Source: Pseudomonas solani (GTDB taxonomy: Bacteria; Pseudomonadota; Gammaproteobacteria; Pseudomonadales; Pseudomonadaceae). From it: a stretch of DNA of 64,000 nucleotides. Below the pieces are notes generated by a model that made no database searches, had not been told where the DNA came from, and saw only the letters and a program-made list of their open reading frames with translations. The position numbers were made by a program, and so were the translations under genes. Every line of letters begins with the position of its first letter. Position 1 is the stretch's first letter. Shown in pieces: positions 45,183 to 53,706 of this stretch. Location: contig NZ_AP023081.1 of NCBI RefSeq assembly GCF_026072635.1, positions 3,654,501 through 3,718,500 of the forward strand, in the 5' to 3' direction.

Positions 45183-46601
45183 TCAACGGTGGGGGCTGAC
45201 GAAGGTGCTGTCGGCGCTGGCGCTGGCCGCATCGCCGTCCAGGCTGGTGAGGCGGAACACCAGCTCGCGGGAGCCACCGCCCAGCGCGTCGTCTTCCTGG
45301 GCCACCGAAACCGGCAGCTCGAGGATCTCGCCCGCCTCGATCTTCACCTCGGCCGGTGCCTGCAGGCGCAGGCCCTCGCCCTCGGCCAGCTCCAGGCGGT
45401 AGCGGTGGGCGAGCTGGGTCTTGTTGATCAGCTTGAGGTTGTAGATGTTCTCGATCTCGCCGGCGGCGTTCTCGCGGAACATGCCCCTGTCCTTGATCAC
45501 GTCCATGGAGATTTCCGAGCGCGCCGCCAGCAACCAGCCGAACGCGCCGATCATCAGCACCAGGGCGGTGGCGTAGCCGATCAGGCGGGGGCGCAGCAGG
45601 TGGGTGTGGCCACCTTCCAGGGCGCGTTCCGAGCTGTAGCCCACCAGGCCACGGGCGTAGCCCATCTTGTCCATCACCGAATCACAGGCGTCTACGCAGG
45701 CCGCGCAGCCGATGCAGGCGATCTGCAGGCCATCGCGGATGTCGATGCCGGTGGGGCACACCTGCACGCATACCGTGCAATCGATGCAATCGCCCAGGCC
45801 CTGGGCCTTCGGATCGACCCCCTTCTTGCGCGCCCCGCGGGACTCGCCCCGGGCGGCATCGTAGGAAACGATCAGCGTGTCCTTGTCGAACATCACGCTC
45901 TGGAAGCGCGCATAGGGGCACATGTGAATACACACCTGCTCACGCATCCAGCCGGCGTTCACGTAGGTGGCGGCGGTGAAGAACAGCACCCAGAACAGCG
46001 AAATGCCGCCGGCCTGCAGGGTCACGATCTCGGTGGCCAGTTCACGCACCGGGGTGAAGTAGCCGACGAAGGTCACAGCCGTCGCCAGGCTGATGGCCAG
46101 CCACAGGCCGTGCTTGGCCAGGTTGCGCAGCACCTTCTCCACGCCCCAGGGTGCGGCGGCCAGCTTGATGCGCTGGTTGCGGTCGCCCTGGGTGCGCTGC
46201 TCGACCCACATGAACATCCAGGTCCACACGCTCTGCGGGCAGCTGTAGCCGCACCACACGCGCCCGGCGAACACCGTGATGAAGAACAGCCCGAAGGCGC
46301 AGATGATCAGCAGCCCCGACAGCAGGATGAAATCCTGCGGCCAGAAGGTCGCGCCGAAGATATAGAACTTGCTGTCCTCCAGGCTCCAGAGCACGGCCTG
46401 GCGGCCATCCCAGTCGAACCAGAGGGTGCCGAAGAACAGCAGGCACAACAGACCGGCGCCGAGCAGGCGGAAGTTGCGGAACCGCCCGGTGAAGCTGCGG
46501 GTGTGGATCGGGGCACTGGAGGCATAAAGGGACTTGCTGGCGGCGGCGGGGCGACTCGGTTGGACGACCTCTACCTGCCTGACGGGAATCATCTCGCTCA
46601 T
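45183..46601 (-). CDS. ccoG: cytochrome cbb3 oxidase assembly protein CcoG (FixG/RdxA)
   Basis: A 472-aa membrane ferredoxin needed for copper delivery to cbb3-type oxidase. It has a membrane segment WCGYSCPQSVWTW near residue 112 with the first Cys cluster, further helices, and a 4Fe-4S ferredoxin pair: CIDCTVCVQVCPTGIDIR and CIGCAACVDACDS (residues about 260-310). A C-terminal periplasmic immunoglobulin-like FixG domain follows. No ccoNOP genes are in the window, so it stands apart from the oxidase operon here. The 320-bp upstream gap shows no clear ANR box. Confidence 0.93.
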   Translation of the reverse strand: MSEMIPVRQVEVVQPSRPAAASKSLYASSAPIHTRSFTGRFRNFRLLGAGLLCLLFFGTLWFDWDGRQAVLWSLEDSKFYIFGATFWPQDFILLSGLLIICAFGLFFITVFAGRVWCGYSCPQSVWTWMFMWVEQRTQGDRNQRIKLAAAPWGVEKVLRNLAKHGLWLAISLATAVTFVGYFTPVRELATEIVTLQAGGISLFWVLFFTAATYVNAGWMREQVCIHMCPYARFQSVMFDKDTLIVSYDAARGESRGARKKGVDPKAQGLGDCIDCTVCVQVCPTGIDIRDGLQIACIGCAACVDACDSVMDKMGYARGLVGYSSERALEGGHTHLLRPRLIGYATALVLMIGAFGWLLAARSEISMDVIKDRGMFRENAAGEIENIYNLKLINKTQLAHRYRLELAEGEGLRLQAPAEVKIEAGEILELPVSVAQEDDALGGGSRELVFRLTSLDGDAASASADSTFVSPHR

Positions 46602-46921
46602 GATGCTGGCCTTTTGGGCTATGACGGCGAGGCGGACTATAGGGAGAGGCTGATACTGGAAACAGATTCAGGTGATGGGGCAAAAACCATATCAGATGGG
46701 TCGCGATGGCCGTCTGGCCCGCAAGGCGCGTGGTTTCTGGCGGGGCACGGGTGCGCCCTGCGCAAAGCGCGGCAATCGGTCGCGGGCTAATTACCGGTGC
46801 AGCGCCTCGCCCCCACCTGTAGAGCGCCGCGCAACCCCCTTGTAGGGGCGATTTCAATCGCCCAAGGGCAACGCCGTTGCCCCAAAGGCCCCTCCCAATT
46901 CCGAGAGGGGCCAGGCCCGGG
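46602..46921. other. 320-bp gap between ccoG and the accessory patch
   Basis: It holds the ccoG leader, the unit GGGCGAT-ttca-ATCGCCC at 46846-46863 (a member of the GGGGCGAATTCATTCGCC repeat set), and the terminator of the DUF-type small gene. No gene is seen. Confidence 0.5.
46884..46912 (-). terminator. terminator of the 46922 gene
   Basis: Perfect 8-bp inverted repeat GGCCCCTC / GAGGGGCC, 10 nt after the stop codon on the minus strand, with a short T run (TTT) after the stem. Confidence 0.6.
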
Positions 46922-47173
46922 TCAGTTGGTCCAGAGGGGCAGCGCGCCCATCTTCATCAGCTGCCAGAAGTCCTGTTGGTTGCTGTGGCACAGATCCACC
47001 ATCACATCCATCAGCGCACCCTCGCGGACTTCGTTGAGAAAGGGGCCGGGAGTGCCTTCGCGCCGGCCCGCGTTGTCCTGGATGATCGCCGCGATCATGT
47101 GCACCGCGTTCAGCCGTGAGTCCAGGCGCTCCAGCAGGTCATGCAGGTGTTGCTGCTGCATATCCGTGCTCAT
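46922..47173 (-). CDS. small protein, DUF3077-like
   Basis: An 83-aa protein (MSTDMQQQHLHDLLERLDSR...). Predicted helical, with no catalytic motif. Its ATG at 47173 overlaps the stop of the BRO-N gene by 4 nt, so the two are a coupled pair. Small genes of this type often sit beside phage-derived or plasmid-derived genes in Pseudomonas. Function unknown; the family label is tentative. Confidence 0.6.
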   Translation of the reverse strand: MSTDMQQQHLHDLLERLDSRLNAVHMIAAIIQDNAGRREGTPGPFLNEVREGALMDVMVDLCHSNQQDFWQLMKMGALPLWTN

Positions 47174-47637
47174 GCCGACACCTCCTTGCCGCTGGCCATG
47201 AACAGCGGCAAATCCCGCCAGGCCACCCACAGCTCTCCCTGCCAGCGCACCACACCCAGCTGCCGGCCCTCGTAGGTCCGCGTTTCACGCGTAGGCGCCG
47301 CATCGGGCGTGCGGTGGTAGTCATGCAGCGTCGGCACCAGCACTTCGTTCACCCAGCGGCCCAGATCGCCGTGCTTGGGCGTGCCGAACTGGAACAGCGC
47401 CCGGTAGGCGCCGATATCGCTGATCACCACCACCTCTTCATGGAAGTCGTCGGTGTAGCGGAGGGAGAGGGTGTGCTGCTCGTGAGGCTGCAAGGAAGGG
47501 AGCAAGGGCAGGGCATCGGCCAGGCCGATCAACTGCGCGAAATCATGGGCGACGAACCAGGGCTGGTTGTCGACCATCACGGCGCGCAGGCGTTGGTGGT
47601 GGTGATAGAAAACGAGGGGGGTGAATGCGTTTTTCAT
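47170..47637 (-). CDS. BRO-N domain protein (phage antirepressor-like)
   Basis: A 155-aa protein. The N-terminal 110 residues match the BRO-N pattern: strand FYHHHQRLRAVMVDNQPWFVAHDFAQLIGL, then LRYTDDFHEEVVVISDIGAYRALFQFG and NEVLVPTL. BRO-N proteins bind DNA and occur in phages and as stand-alone chromosomal genes. AGGAG precedes the ATG at 47637. Its long upstream region carries alternative stems. The target is unknown; phage origin is an inference. Confidence 0.75.
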   Translation of the reverse strand: MKNAFTPLVFYHHHQRLRAVMVDNQPWFVAHDFAQLIGLADALPLLPSLQPHEQHTLSLRYTDDFHEEVVVISDIGAYRALFQFGTPKHGDLGRWVNEVLVPTLHDYHRTPDAAPTRETRTYEGRQLGVVRWQGELWVAWRDLPLFMASGKEVSA

Positions 47638-48301
47638 GGTGAAGCTCCTGATGAGTGAGGAAGCTGCCACCGTTCGCTGTCAGTCAAAGGGTGGCAGACC
47701 GCGCAGGGTTGACAGACCGGCATCAGGAACCGGCAGACCCGAGGGTCTCCCCGCGCGATCTGCCATAGAGCAGTGCAGTTGAAAACTGCATGCGAGCAAA
47801 GGCCTGCAAGAAACATTCGCCGTTTCTCGCATGCACCTTGCGGCGCAATCGCGCCTGATGACGGGCTGTCAAACCCGGCCACGGGATTTGCCGTGGCCGG
47901 GGCAGGATAGGGAGGAGGGAGTGGGAGGGCAAGGGTGTGGTCGCCGGATGGATCGCGGGGGTGAATCAAACCAATGGCTATCTAACGACTCTGCTGCTCG
48001 TGACTGGCATCTTTCGACCAAGAGCGGACGTTGAGACTAGGAAAATAAAACGGTGGCCTTTTTTGCGCACAAACTTGTGCCAGCCGTTGCATTTGGCTAC
48101 CGCCAAACTGAAGATAAGCGCCTGTCGTAAGCCCACTGCTTGGGCTATCTCTCGCTTCGGACGAAGCGCCGTTTTGACCAGGAGCTGTATTGTGATGGAT
48201 CACATACTGGCCGGACCTTCTTGTTCAGGTCTTTCCCTCTCGGCAGGGCGCCCCTCTTTTTTCACAACATATCCTCAACCCAGCCAGCTCTAGGAATTCC
48301 C
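47638..48301. other. 664-bp gene-free region with alternative stems and AT-rich DNA
   Basis: The left part (47660-47770) is a structured leader of the minus-strand BRO-N gene. From about 47960 to 48300 GC drops sharply, marking the start of an AT-richer insert. An inverted repeat GCACAA-ac-TTGTGC lies at 48067-48080. No gene is recognised. Confidence 0.5.
47664..47765 (-). promoter_or_regulatory. candidate RNA leader with mutually exclusive stems
   Basis: Left of the BRO-N gene leader, TGGCAGACCGCGC (47692-47704) pairs with GCGCGATCTGCCA (47753-47765) over 13 bp with one mismatch. The same left arm also pairs over 8 bp with CTGCCACC (47664-47671). The stem encloses a hairpin AGACCC-ga-GGGTCT. 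The two pairings exclude each other, as in attenuators. Inferred from base pairing only. Confidence 0.35.
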
Positions 48302-49300
48302 ATGTCCGAGTCATCGCTCAATATCGTCTTGAAGTCCGATAACAATCAGCTCGCGGTGTTGCTTAAAGGGTTGAACGGGACGTTTACCGCCGCGTTTTTA
48401 CAAGGGTTAGAAGCAACGTTCGCCGGCGACCGGGGCCATCCACAACCCGCCGTTTTCACCGACCTCAACGTGCAACAGGTGAGGGTCGGCAAAGGATTGT
48501 ATGGGCTGCATATCCAAGGCGACGAAGCGGAAGCCTTCATGGACTGGCTAGGCGGCTTGCCGGGATTGGCGTTCTGGGCGTTGGCAACCAGTGAAACGAT
48601 GATCGACATATATGCCTCCAGCGATGGCTGTAGTTACTGGAGCACCTATGTGGCGTGGGAGGGCGGCTCAGACCCGGAAGAAGATGCTCGTGAAGCCAAG
48701 CTCCAATGGTGGGTCGGCATGACCAAACCGGTGTTGCGCCATTTCGATGAAGACGCCGACAGCGCGCTTGCACTGCTCAAAGCCCATCAGAAAACCAAGG
48801 ACGAAGCCGACCACTGGGGCTACTTCTTCGCCAACCACATCACCAGCGAAGGCATGCTTCTGAAAGTCCGGATCAAAGACAAACTGGTACGTACCGCCTG
48901 GCTGCGAGAACTGCAGCGCTACGTAAAAGCGGAAGAAAAAGACTTCCAGCGCCTGGCCACCTTTTTCACCAGCGAGCGCCTCAAATGGCAAGGTGGTGAC
49001 GAGACGGCACAGTTCCCCAATTGGTCGGAACAACGGAAAGCTCCGCTGGAGCTGGCGAAGGGTTTAATGTTCGCCGAGGAGGCCGGCAACTGCCTATACG
49101 TTGGCTTTCATATGGACGGTATCGCGCCCTATATTCACGGCGACTGCAACTCCTCGTCACGAGGCAATTACGCAATCAATTTGGTGCAGTACTTCACCGC
49201 ACTTTATTCGTTAGTCGGGGGCCGAGTTTTTTATAAAAACGAAACCCACTACCTTGCTCGCAGTGTTATTGACCATGATGGTTATCTGTACATCATGTAA
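48302..49300 (+). CDS. AT-richer accessory gene of unknown function
   Basis: A 332-aa soluble protein (MSESSLNIVLKSDNN...). No signal peptide, membrane segment or known motif is seen; it is rich in aromatic residues (WGYFF, WWVGM, YFTALYSLVGG). The base composition is clearly lower in GC than its neighbours, and it lies in an AT-richer patch, which suggests horizontal gain. The flanks carry no transposase. I do not recognise the family. Confidence 0.65.
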   Translation: MSESSLNIVLKSDNNQLAVLLKGLNGTFTAAFLQGLEATFAGDRGHPQPAVFTDLNVQQVRVGKGLYGLHIQGDEAEAFMDWLGGLPGLAFWALATSETMIDIYASSDGCSYWSTYVAWEGGSDPEEDAREAKLQWWVGMTKPVLRHFDEDADSALALLKAHQKTKDEADHWGYFFANHITSEGMLLKVRIKDKLVRTAWLRELQRYVKAEEKDFQRLATFFTSERLKWQGGDETAQFPNWSEQRKAPLELAKGLMFAEEAGNCLYVGFHMDGIAPYIHGDCNSSSRGNYAINLVQYFTALYSLVGGRVFYKNETHYLARSVIDHDGYLYIM

Positions 49301-49779
49301 ATCAATGCGTGCGGCGCTAGATCGTGAAGAAAAACAGCGCCGCTGGGATAGCGCGCCTGAAAGATGTCACCACATTTGGTTTTTGATTTTCGTACGTGCA
49401 GCATCGTCCCGGGATTTCGGGCCTAAGACTGCCCATCACGGCCGTCCGCTCCTGGCCGATTTCAGCCCCTGGTGAACGGCTCCAATCATCACTTTTCGCC
49501 AACCTACAGTTGGTCGACAGCCATCCGACCAGAGCATCCAGTTCGGCCTGCCGCGCCGGTGCGATCACCCGCTCGCCGGCGCTGAGAATCTCGTACAGGT
49601 GCGCCACCGATGAGGTGACTGGAGTCAGGGCCTAGCTCGGGCTTCAGCCTTGGCCGAGGATGCCGGCCAACGTGCCTTTCCCGCCATTGATCCGAAACCC
49701 GCCATGGCCCCGAACCCGGCCATGGGGCGGTTGCCCAACGGACGTATCATCGGCACATAACCCTCAGCGAGGTACGGCC
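49301..49779. other. 479-bp gap after the orphan gene
   Basis: Composition returns to the chromosomal level near 49630. A short minus-strand frame at about 49500-49607 (AHLYEILSAGERVIAPARQ) resembles a protein start but has no start codon or ribosome site and degrades downstream; it may be a gene remnant. A GC-rich unit CTCGGGCTTCAGCC occurs near 49638. Confidence 0.4.
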
Positions 49780-50124
49780 ATGAAGCTCTTCCGTTGTGCG
49801 CTGCTGGCCCTGGTGGCGAGCGGCGCGATTCCCGCCCTGGCCGCCGAACCGAACGGGCAGCAGACCATCCGTGTCATCCCCAAGACCTACGTCAGCCCCG
49901 GCGCCAGCGGCAGCGTCGACACCTACGAAAGCAGCCAGCGCTACGACGTGTACGGCGGGCAGCGCGTGCCCAGCGACATCAACTCCACCCGCAGCAGCTC
50001 CGGCTACAGCAGCCAGGACATCCAGCAGCGCGGCGGCATCCGCCAGACCACCGAATACCCCAACGGCCTGATCATCGAGCGGGTTCCGGGGCAGGGCACC
50101 ACGCAGTATTACCGCCGCGAGTGA
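49780..50124 (+). CDS. small exported protein
   Basis: A 114-aa protein with a signal peptide (KLFRCALLALVASGAIPALA, cleavage near residue 21) and a Ser/Gln/Tyr-rich mature part (SSSGYSSQDIQQRGGIRQ) with no domain recognised. GAGG lies 7 nt before the ATG at 49780. Monocistronic in appearance. Function unknown. Confidence 0.65.
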   Translation: MKLFRCALLALVASGAIPALAAEPNGQQTIRVIPKTYVSPGASGSVDTYESSQRYDVYGGQRVPSDINSTRSSSGYSSQDIQQRGGIRQTTEYPNGLIIERVPGQGTTQYYRRE

Positions 50125-50533
50125 TCCGTCGTTGTTTCTGTGGGAGCGAATTCATTCGCGATGCCAGGCCGCCGGCCTATCGCGGATGTACCCGCAGCGT
50201 AGGGTGGACCACGCTTCATCGGTCCACCAATCGAGGTCATGCCGGGCATCGCTGGTGGATGAATAAAGCGCCATCCACCCTACGCAGCGGTCATGTCCCT
50301 GCCTGTGGATTGCCGCCTCTCCTGTGGGGGCGAAGTCATTCGCGATCGGTTTTTCCCGATGGCACCTCTGCGCCGATCTCCCGCTTCGCTTGGCCCTCCC
50401 GCTGCGAACGTGCTGCGAAAAAAAGCCTGCCGGCGACCGGTGGGGGCTGAATCCACGGGCTTTTTGTTCTCTATAATGTCGACCAGTTCGCAACGGCGAT
50501 CTTCATCCCAATCTGCATCTGGTAGCCCGTCAC
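50125..50533. repeat. 409-bp intergenic region with a large palindromic repeat
   Basis: Two copies of the unit GCGAAtTCATTCGC are seen (about 50147-50160 and 50331-50345). Between them, 50197-50285 is an 89-bp element with perfect 12-bp ends GCGTAGGGTGGA / TCCACCCTACGC and inner arms GGTCCACC / GGTGGAT. No gene is supported. Confidence 0.6.
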
Positions 50534-51466
50534 GTGAAAATCCGAACCTCGCTCTTCAAGGCCCTGTTCCTCTGCACCAGCCTCGCGCTGGCCAGCCCTG
50601 CCAACGCCCAGACCCCCGCGCCCCTGCGCGACCCGGCGCAACTGCAACTCGCCTCCGGCAGCGCCATGCTGCTGGACCTGAAGACCAACAAGATCATCTA
50701 TTCCAACAACCCCGACCTGGTGGTGCCCATCGCCTCGGTCACCAAGCTGATGACCGCCCTGATCGTGCTTGAAGCCAAGCAGTCGATGAGCGAAGTCATC
50801 GCCATCGACATCAGCCAGACCAAGGAAATGAAGGGCGTGTACTCGCGCGTTCGCCTGGGCAGCCAGGCCACCCGCCACGACATGCTGCTGATGGCGCTGA
50901 TGTCGTCCGAGAACCGCGCCGCCGCGACCCTGGCCCACCACTACCCGGGCGGCTACCCGGCCTTCATCGCCGCGATGAACGCCAAGGCCCGCGCCCTGGG
51001 CATGAAGCACACCCGCTTCGTCGAGCCCACCGGCCTGTCGCTGAACAACGTCTCCACCGCCCACGACCTGGTGCAACTGCTGGTGGCGAGCAACAAGTAC
51101 CCGCTGCTCAGCGAGCTCAGCACCACCAAGGAAAAGACCATCACCTTCGTCAAGCCGCGCTACAGCCTGGGCTTCAGCAACACCAACCACCTCACCCGCA
51201 AGGCTGACTGGAACATCGAGCTGACCAAGACCGGCTTCACCGACGAGGCCGGCCACTGCCTGGTGATGCGCACCCGCATGGGCAACCAGCAGGTGGCCAT
51301 GGTGCTGCTCGACGCCTTCGGCAAGTACACCCACTTCGCCGACGCCACACGCATGCGCCGCTGGGTGGAAACCGGCAAGAGCGGCCCCATCCCGGTCGCC
51401 GCCAAGGCCTACCGCCAGCAGAAGGACTCGGCGCGCAAGCAGCAGATGATCGCCACGCCGAACTGA
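50534..51466 (+). CDS. pbpG: D-alanyl-D-alanine endopeptidase (PBP7)
   Basis: A 310-aa periplasmic penicillin-binding protein that cuts D-Ala-DAP crosslinks in peptidoglycan. After a signal peptide (ending ASPANAQ) come the three active-site motifs: SVTK (SxxK, near residue 69), SEN (SxN, near residue 125) and KTG (near residue 233). GTG at 50534 is the start; the ribosome site is weak. A bidirectional terminator follows. Confidence 0.93.
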   Translation: MKIRTSLFKALFLCTSLALASPANAQTPAPLRDPAQLQLASGSAMLLDLKTNKIIYSNNPDLVVPIASVTKLMTALIVLEAKQSMSEVIAIDISQTKEMKGVYSRVRLGSQATRHDMLLMALMSSENRAAATLAHHYPGGYPAFIAAMNAKARALGMKHTRFVEPTGLSLNNVSTAHDLVQLLVASNKYPLLSELSTTKEKTITFVKPRYSLGFSNTNHLTRKADWNIELTKTGFTDEAGHCLVMRTRMGNQQVAMVLLDAFGKYTHFADATRMRRWVETGKSGPIPVAAKAYRQQKDSARKQQMIATPN

Positions 51467-51498
51467 TCCGGCGCGTCGCTCTTCACGTCCAGTGATTC

Positions 51499-51528
51499 AG
51501 GCCGGCGGGGTTCAACCCTGCCGGCCTT
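51499..51528. terminator. bidirectional terminator between pbpG and higA
   Basis: Inverted repeat AGGCCGGC(g)GGGTT / AACCC(t)GCCGGCCT with a 2-nt loop. It separates convergent pbpG and the higBA pair. Confidence 0.75.
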
Positions 51529-51535
51529 GTCGTGC

Positions 51536-51823
51536 TCAGGCGATTTCGGCGAAGCGCTCGATGGGTGGCTGCTCGCGTTGTTCGGCCTGCCAGAGGTCGT
51601 AGCTGCCCTGCATGGCCAGCCACATGCGCGCGGTGCTGATGCCGGCGCGTTCGAGCCGTACCGCCAGGTCCGGGCTGATCGGCGCGTGGCCGTGCATGAT
51701 CCGCGACAGGGTTTCGCGGGCGATGCTGAGGCGCCGGGCCATCTCCGCGATGCTGATGCCCAGCGTGGGCAGCACGTCCTCGAGGAGGATTTCGCCCGGG
51801 TGGGGAGGGTTGTGCTGGGTCAT
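51536..51823 (-). CDS. higA: HigA-type antitoxin
   Basis: A 95-aa antitoxin with an Xre-type helix-turn-helix (ISIAEMARRLSIARETLSRIMHG) and the HigA opening HPGEILLEDVLPTLG. It neutralises and, with the toxin, autoregulates the pair. It lies 10 bp downstream of the toxin gene, in the toxin-first order typical of higBA. Confidence 0.9.
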   Translation of the reverse strand: MTQHNPPHPGEILLEDVLPTLGISIAEMARRLSIARETLSRIMHGHAPISPDLAVRLERAGISTARMWLAMQGSYDLWQAEQREQPPIERFAEIA

Positions 51824-51833
51824 GTCGGCCTCC

Positions 51834-52112
51834 TCAGTGGTAGTCCAGGTAATCGAGCAGTTCGACGTCGTTGTCGATGAAACGGAAGATCACGCGCCAG
51901 TTGCCGCTGATGCTGATCGACCACCAGGACTCCAGGTCGCCTTTCAGCGGGTGCAAACGCCAGCCCGGGATATTCAAGTCGGCCGGCCCGTGGGCGTTTT
52001 CCAGCATCAACAGGGCGCGGGACAGACGCTTGGCGTGCTCCGCGATGATGCCCTTGGTCGAGCCCGTCTCGTAGAAGAGACGTAATCCCTTGTGCCTGAA
52101 GCTCCTGATCAT
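51834..52112 (-). CDS. higB: HigB-type toxin (RelE/ParE superfamily)
   Basis: A 92-aa toxin with the HigB start FRHKGLRLFYETGSTKGI and C-terminal SISISGNWRVIFRF. HigB is a ribosome-dependent mRNA interferase. Complete length and intact motifs suggest activity. First gene of the higBA operon. Located 53 bp from the lrgB-type gene, same strand. Confidence 0.92.
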   Translation of the reverse strand: MIRSFRHKGLRLFYETGSTKGIIAEHAKRLSRALLMLENAHGPADLNIPGWRLHPLKGDLESWWSISISGNWRVIFRFIDNDVELLDYLDYH

Positions 52113-52165
52113 GGCGAAGAATCGTGATCCATTGGGTCACGCTTTGCAAGCCACCGCCCGGCACC

Positions 52166-52864
52166 TCACCCCAACAACACCGGCAACAGCACCGCCGTCG
52201 CCACGCCCGCCAGGCTCATGGCCAGGGCGGCGAAGGCGCCTGTCTCGCTGTTTTCCTGCAACGCCTGGGCGGTGCCGACGGCGTGGGCGGTGAGGCCCAG
52301 GGCGAGGCCGCGGGCGGCGGGGTGGGTGACCCGTGCCATGCGCAACAGGGCCGGGCCGAGGGCGGCGCCGAGCACGCCGGTGATCATCACGAACACCGCC
52401 GCCAGCGAGGCGCTGCCGCCCAGTTGCTCGGCCACCAGGATGGCGATGGGCGAGGTCACCGATTTCGGCGCCAGGGTCATCAGCATGGCGTGGCCGGCGC
52501 CCAGCAGGTGGGCCAGCAGCAGGGTGAGCGCGAGGGTCACCGTGCCGCCCACGGCCAGGGCGATGAGCACCGGCCAGAACAGCTGGCGGATGCGCGGCAG
52601 GTTCAGGTACAGCGGCACCGCCAGGGCGACGGTGGCCGGGCCCAGCAGCAGCCAGAGCATGCTCGAGGCGCTGCGGTAGGTGGCGTAGTCGATGTCGCAG
52701 GCGAGCAGGGCGGCGACCACCAGCAGGGTGCCCACCAGCACCGGTTGCGCCAGCACCGAGCGGGTCTTTTCGAACAGCAGCAACGCCAGCTGGTAGGCGC
52801 CCAGGGTCAGGGCGAGGTGGAACAGCGGGTGGTCGCTGACGCCGGGCAGCAGCGGGGCGCTCAT
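52166..52864 (-). CDS. LrgB/CidB family membrane protein
   Basis: A 232-aa protein with multiple hydrophobic segments and the LrgB core ALAPKSVTSPIAILVAEQLGG-type sequence near residue 110. LrgB proteins work with LrgA as a holin-antiholin-like or small-metabolite transport pair. The ATG overlaps the LrgA-type stop by 4 nt. Confidence 0.88.
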   Translation of the reverse strand: MSAPLLPGVSDHPLFHLALTLGAYQLALLLFEKTRSVLAQPVLVGTLLVVAALLACDIDYATYRSASSMLWLLLGPATVALAVPLYLNLPRIRQLFWPVLIALAVGGTVTLALTLLLAHLLGAGHAMLMTLAPKSVTSPIAILVAEQLGGSASLAAVFVMITGVLGAALGPALLRMARVTHPAARGLALGLTAHAVGTAQALQENSETGAFAALAMSLAGVATAVLLPVLLG

Positions 52865-53217
52865 GGGCGGTGCTCCGGGCGGCTGCGGCGGATCAGCGCC
52901 TGCATCAGCCAGCCGGTGAGCGGGATGCCCACCAGCAGGGAGCCCAGCAGCGCGGCGGCGATGGCCCAGAAGTCCCGGCCGATGGTTTCCACGTGCAGCA
53001 TGATCCCCACCGCCGGCGGCACCAGCAGCAGGGGCAGGTATTTCAGCAACTGGCCGCTGGCATCCCCCAGCGTCGCCGGCACCCCGCCGCGCAGCACGAG
53101 GAAGGCCAGCAGCAGGAGCAGGCCGAGTACCGGCCCCGGCAGCAGCGGGACGAGGAAGTGGTTGAGGGCAGAGCCCAGGAGCAGGAACGACAACAGCAGG
53201 AACATCCCGCGCAGCAT
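52861..53217 (-). CDS. LrgA/CidA family membrane protein
   Basis: A 118-aa holin-like protein with four hydrophobic segments (MFLLLSFLLLGSALN; VLGLLLLLAFLVL; LLLVPPAVGIML; ALLGSLLVGIPLTGW) and the LrgA-type LPGPVLG motif. Coupled to the LrgB gene. Start at 53217 is the first ATG with standard N-terminus; the frame stays open further upstream but without support. Confidence 0.85.
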   Translation of the reverse strand: MLRGMFLLLSFLLLGSALNHFLVPLLPGPVLGLLLLLAFLVLRGGVPATLGDASGQLLKYLPLLLVPPAVGIMLHVETIGRDFWAIAAALLGSLLVGIPLTGWLMQALIRRSRPEHRP

Positions 53218-53324
53218 GGCGACGCTTTCCGAGTGACGAGTCGAGGGAGCGTCACTATGGGAGTGGCGTGGCGCCGGATAACAGCGCCAGTTGCCGGGCG
53301 AAAAGGCGGTGCAGACGAAGCGCC

Positions 53325-53447
53325 TCAGGCCAGCCAGTCGTCCTTGTCGTCGGGCGCGAGCCCGTGGATGAGGTACCAGCGCACGGCGAGGTGGGCCCCG
53401 ACGGCGGCCGTGACCACCAGCAGGATGTGCAGCGACTCCGAATCCAT
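53325..53447 (-). CDS. 40-aa membrane-associated small protein
   Basis: A short frame, ATG at 53447 to TGA at 53325. It encodes a hydrophobic segment (HILLVVTAAVGAHLAVRWYL) followed by an acidic tail ending DDKDDWLA. A GGGGAA lies 5 nt before the ATG. Orientation matches lrgA, 107 bp downstream. It is a candidate from composition only. Confidence 0.5.
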   Translation of the reverse strand: MDSESLHILLVVTAAVGAHLAVRWYLIHGLAPDDKDDWLA

Positions 53448-53706
53448 GAGTTCCCCAGGGCAGTGAGGCGACTGCTGCAACGCTATCTGCCCGGGCGGGC
53501 GTTGAACAGGTGCAGTGGGCGGTGTTTACCGCCGGCACAGTCGCTGCGACTGGCTATAACGGCTCGGAATAGTTGCTTCGGGCATTTCTATTTTCAGGTA
53601 ATGGCGACTGAGGGGTAGCATCCGCTCACCCTAATGCGAACAGGTGCCCCGGACCCGAGCCGGGAACCTGTGCAACCGATAAGAACAAAGCAGTCAAGGA
53701 ATCGCC

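Noticed and set aside
49317..49607. Minus-strand 96-aa frame starting AHLYEILSAG
   Set aside because: The first 30 residues look protein-like but the only start is a GTG without a ribosome site and the rest is unlike protein. At most a gene remnant.
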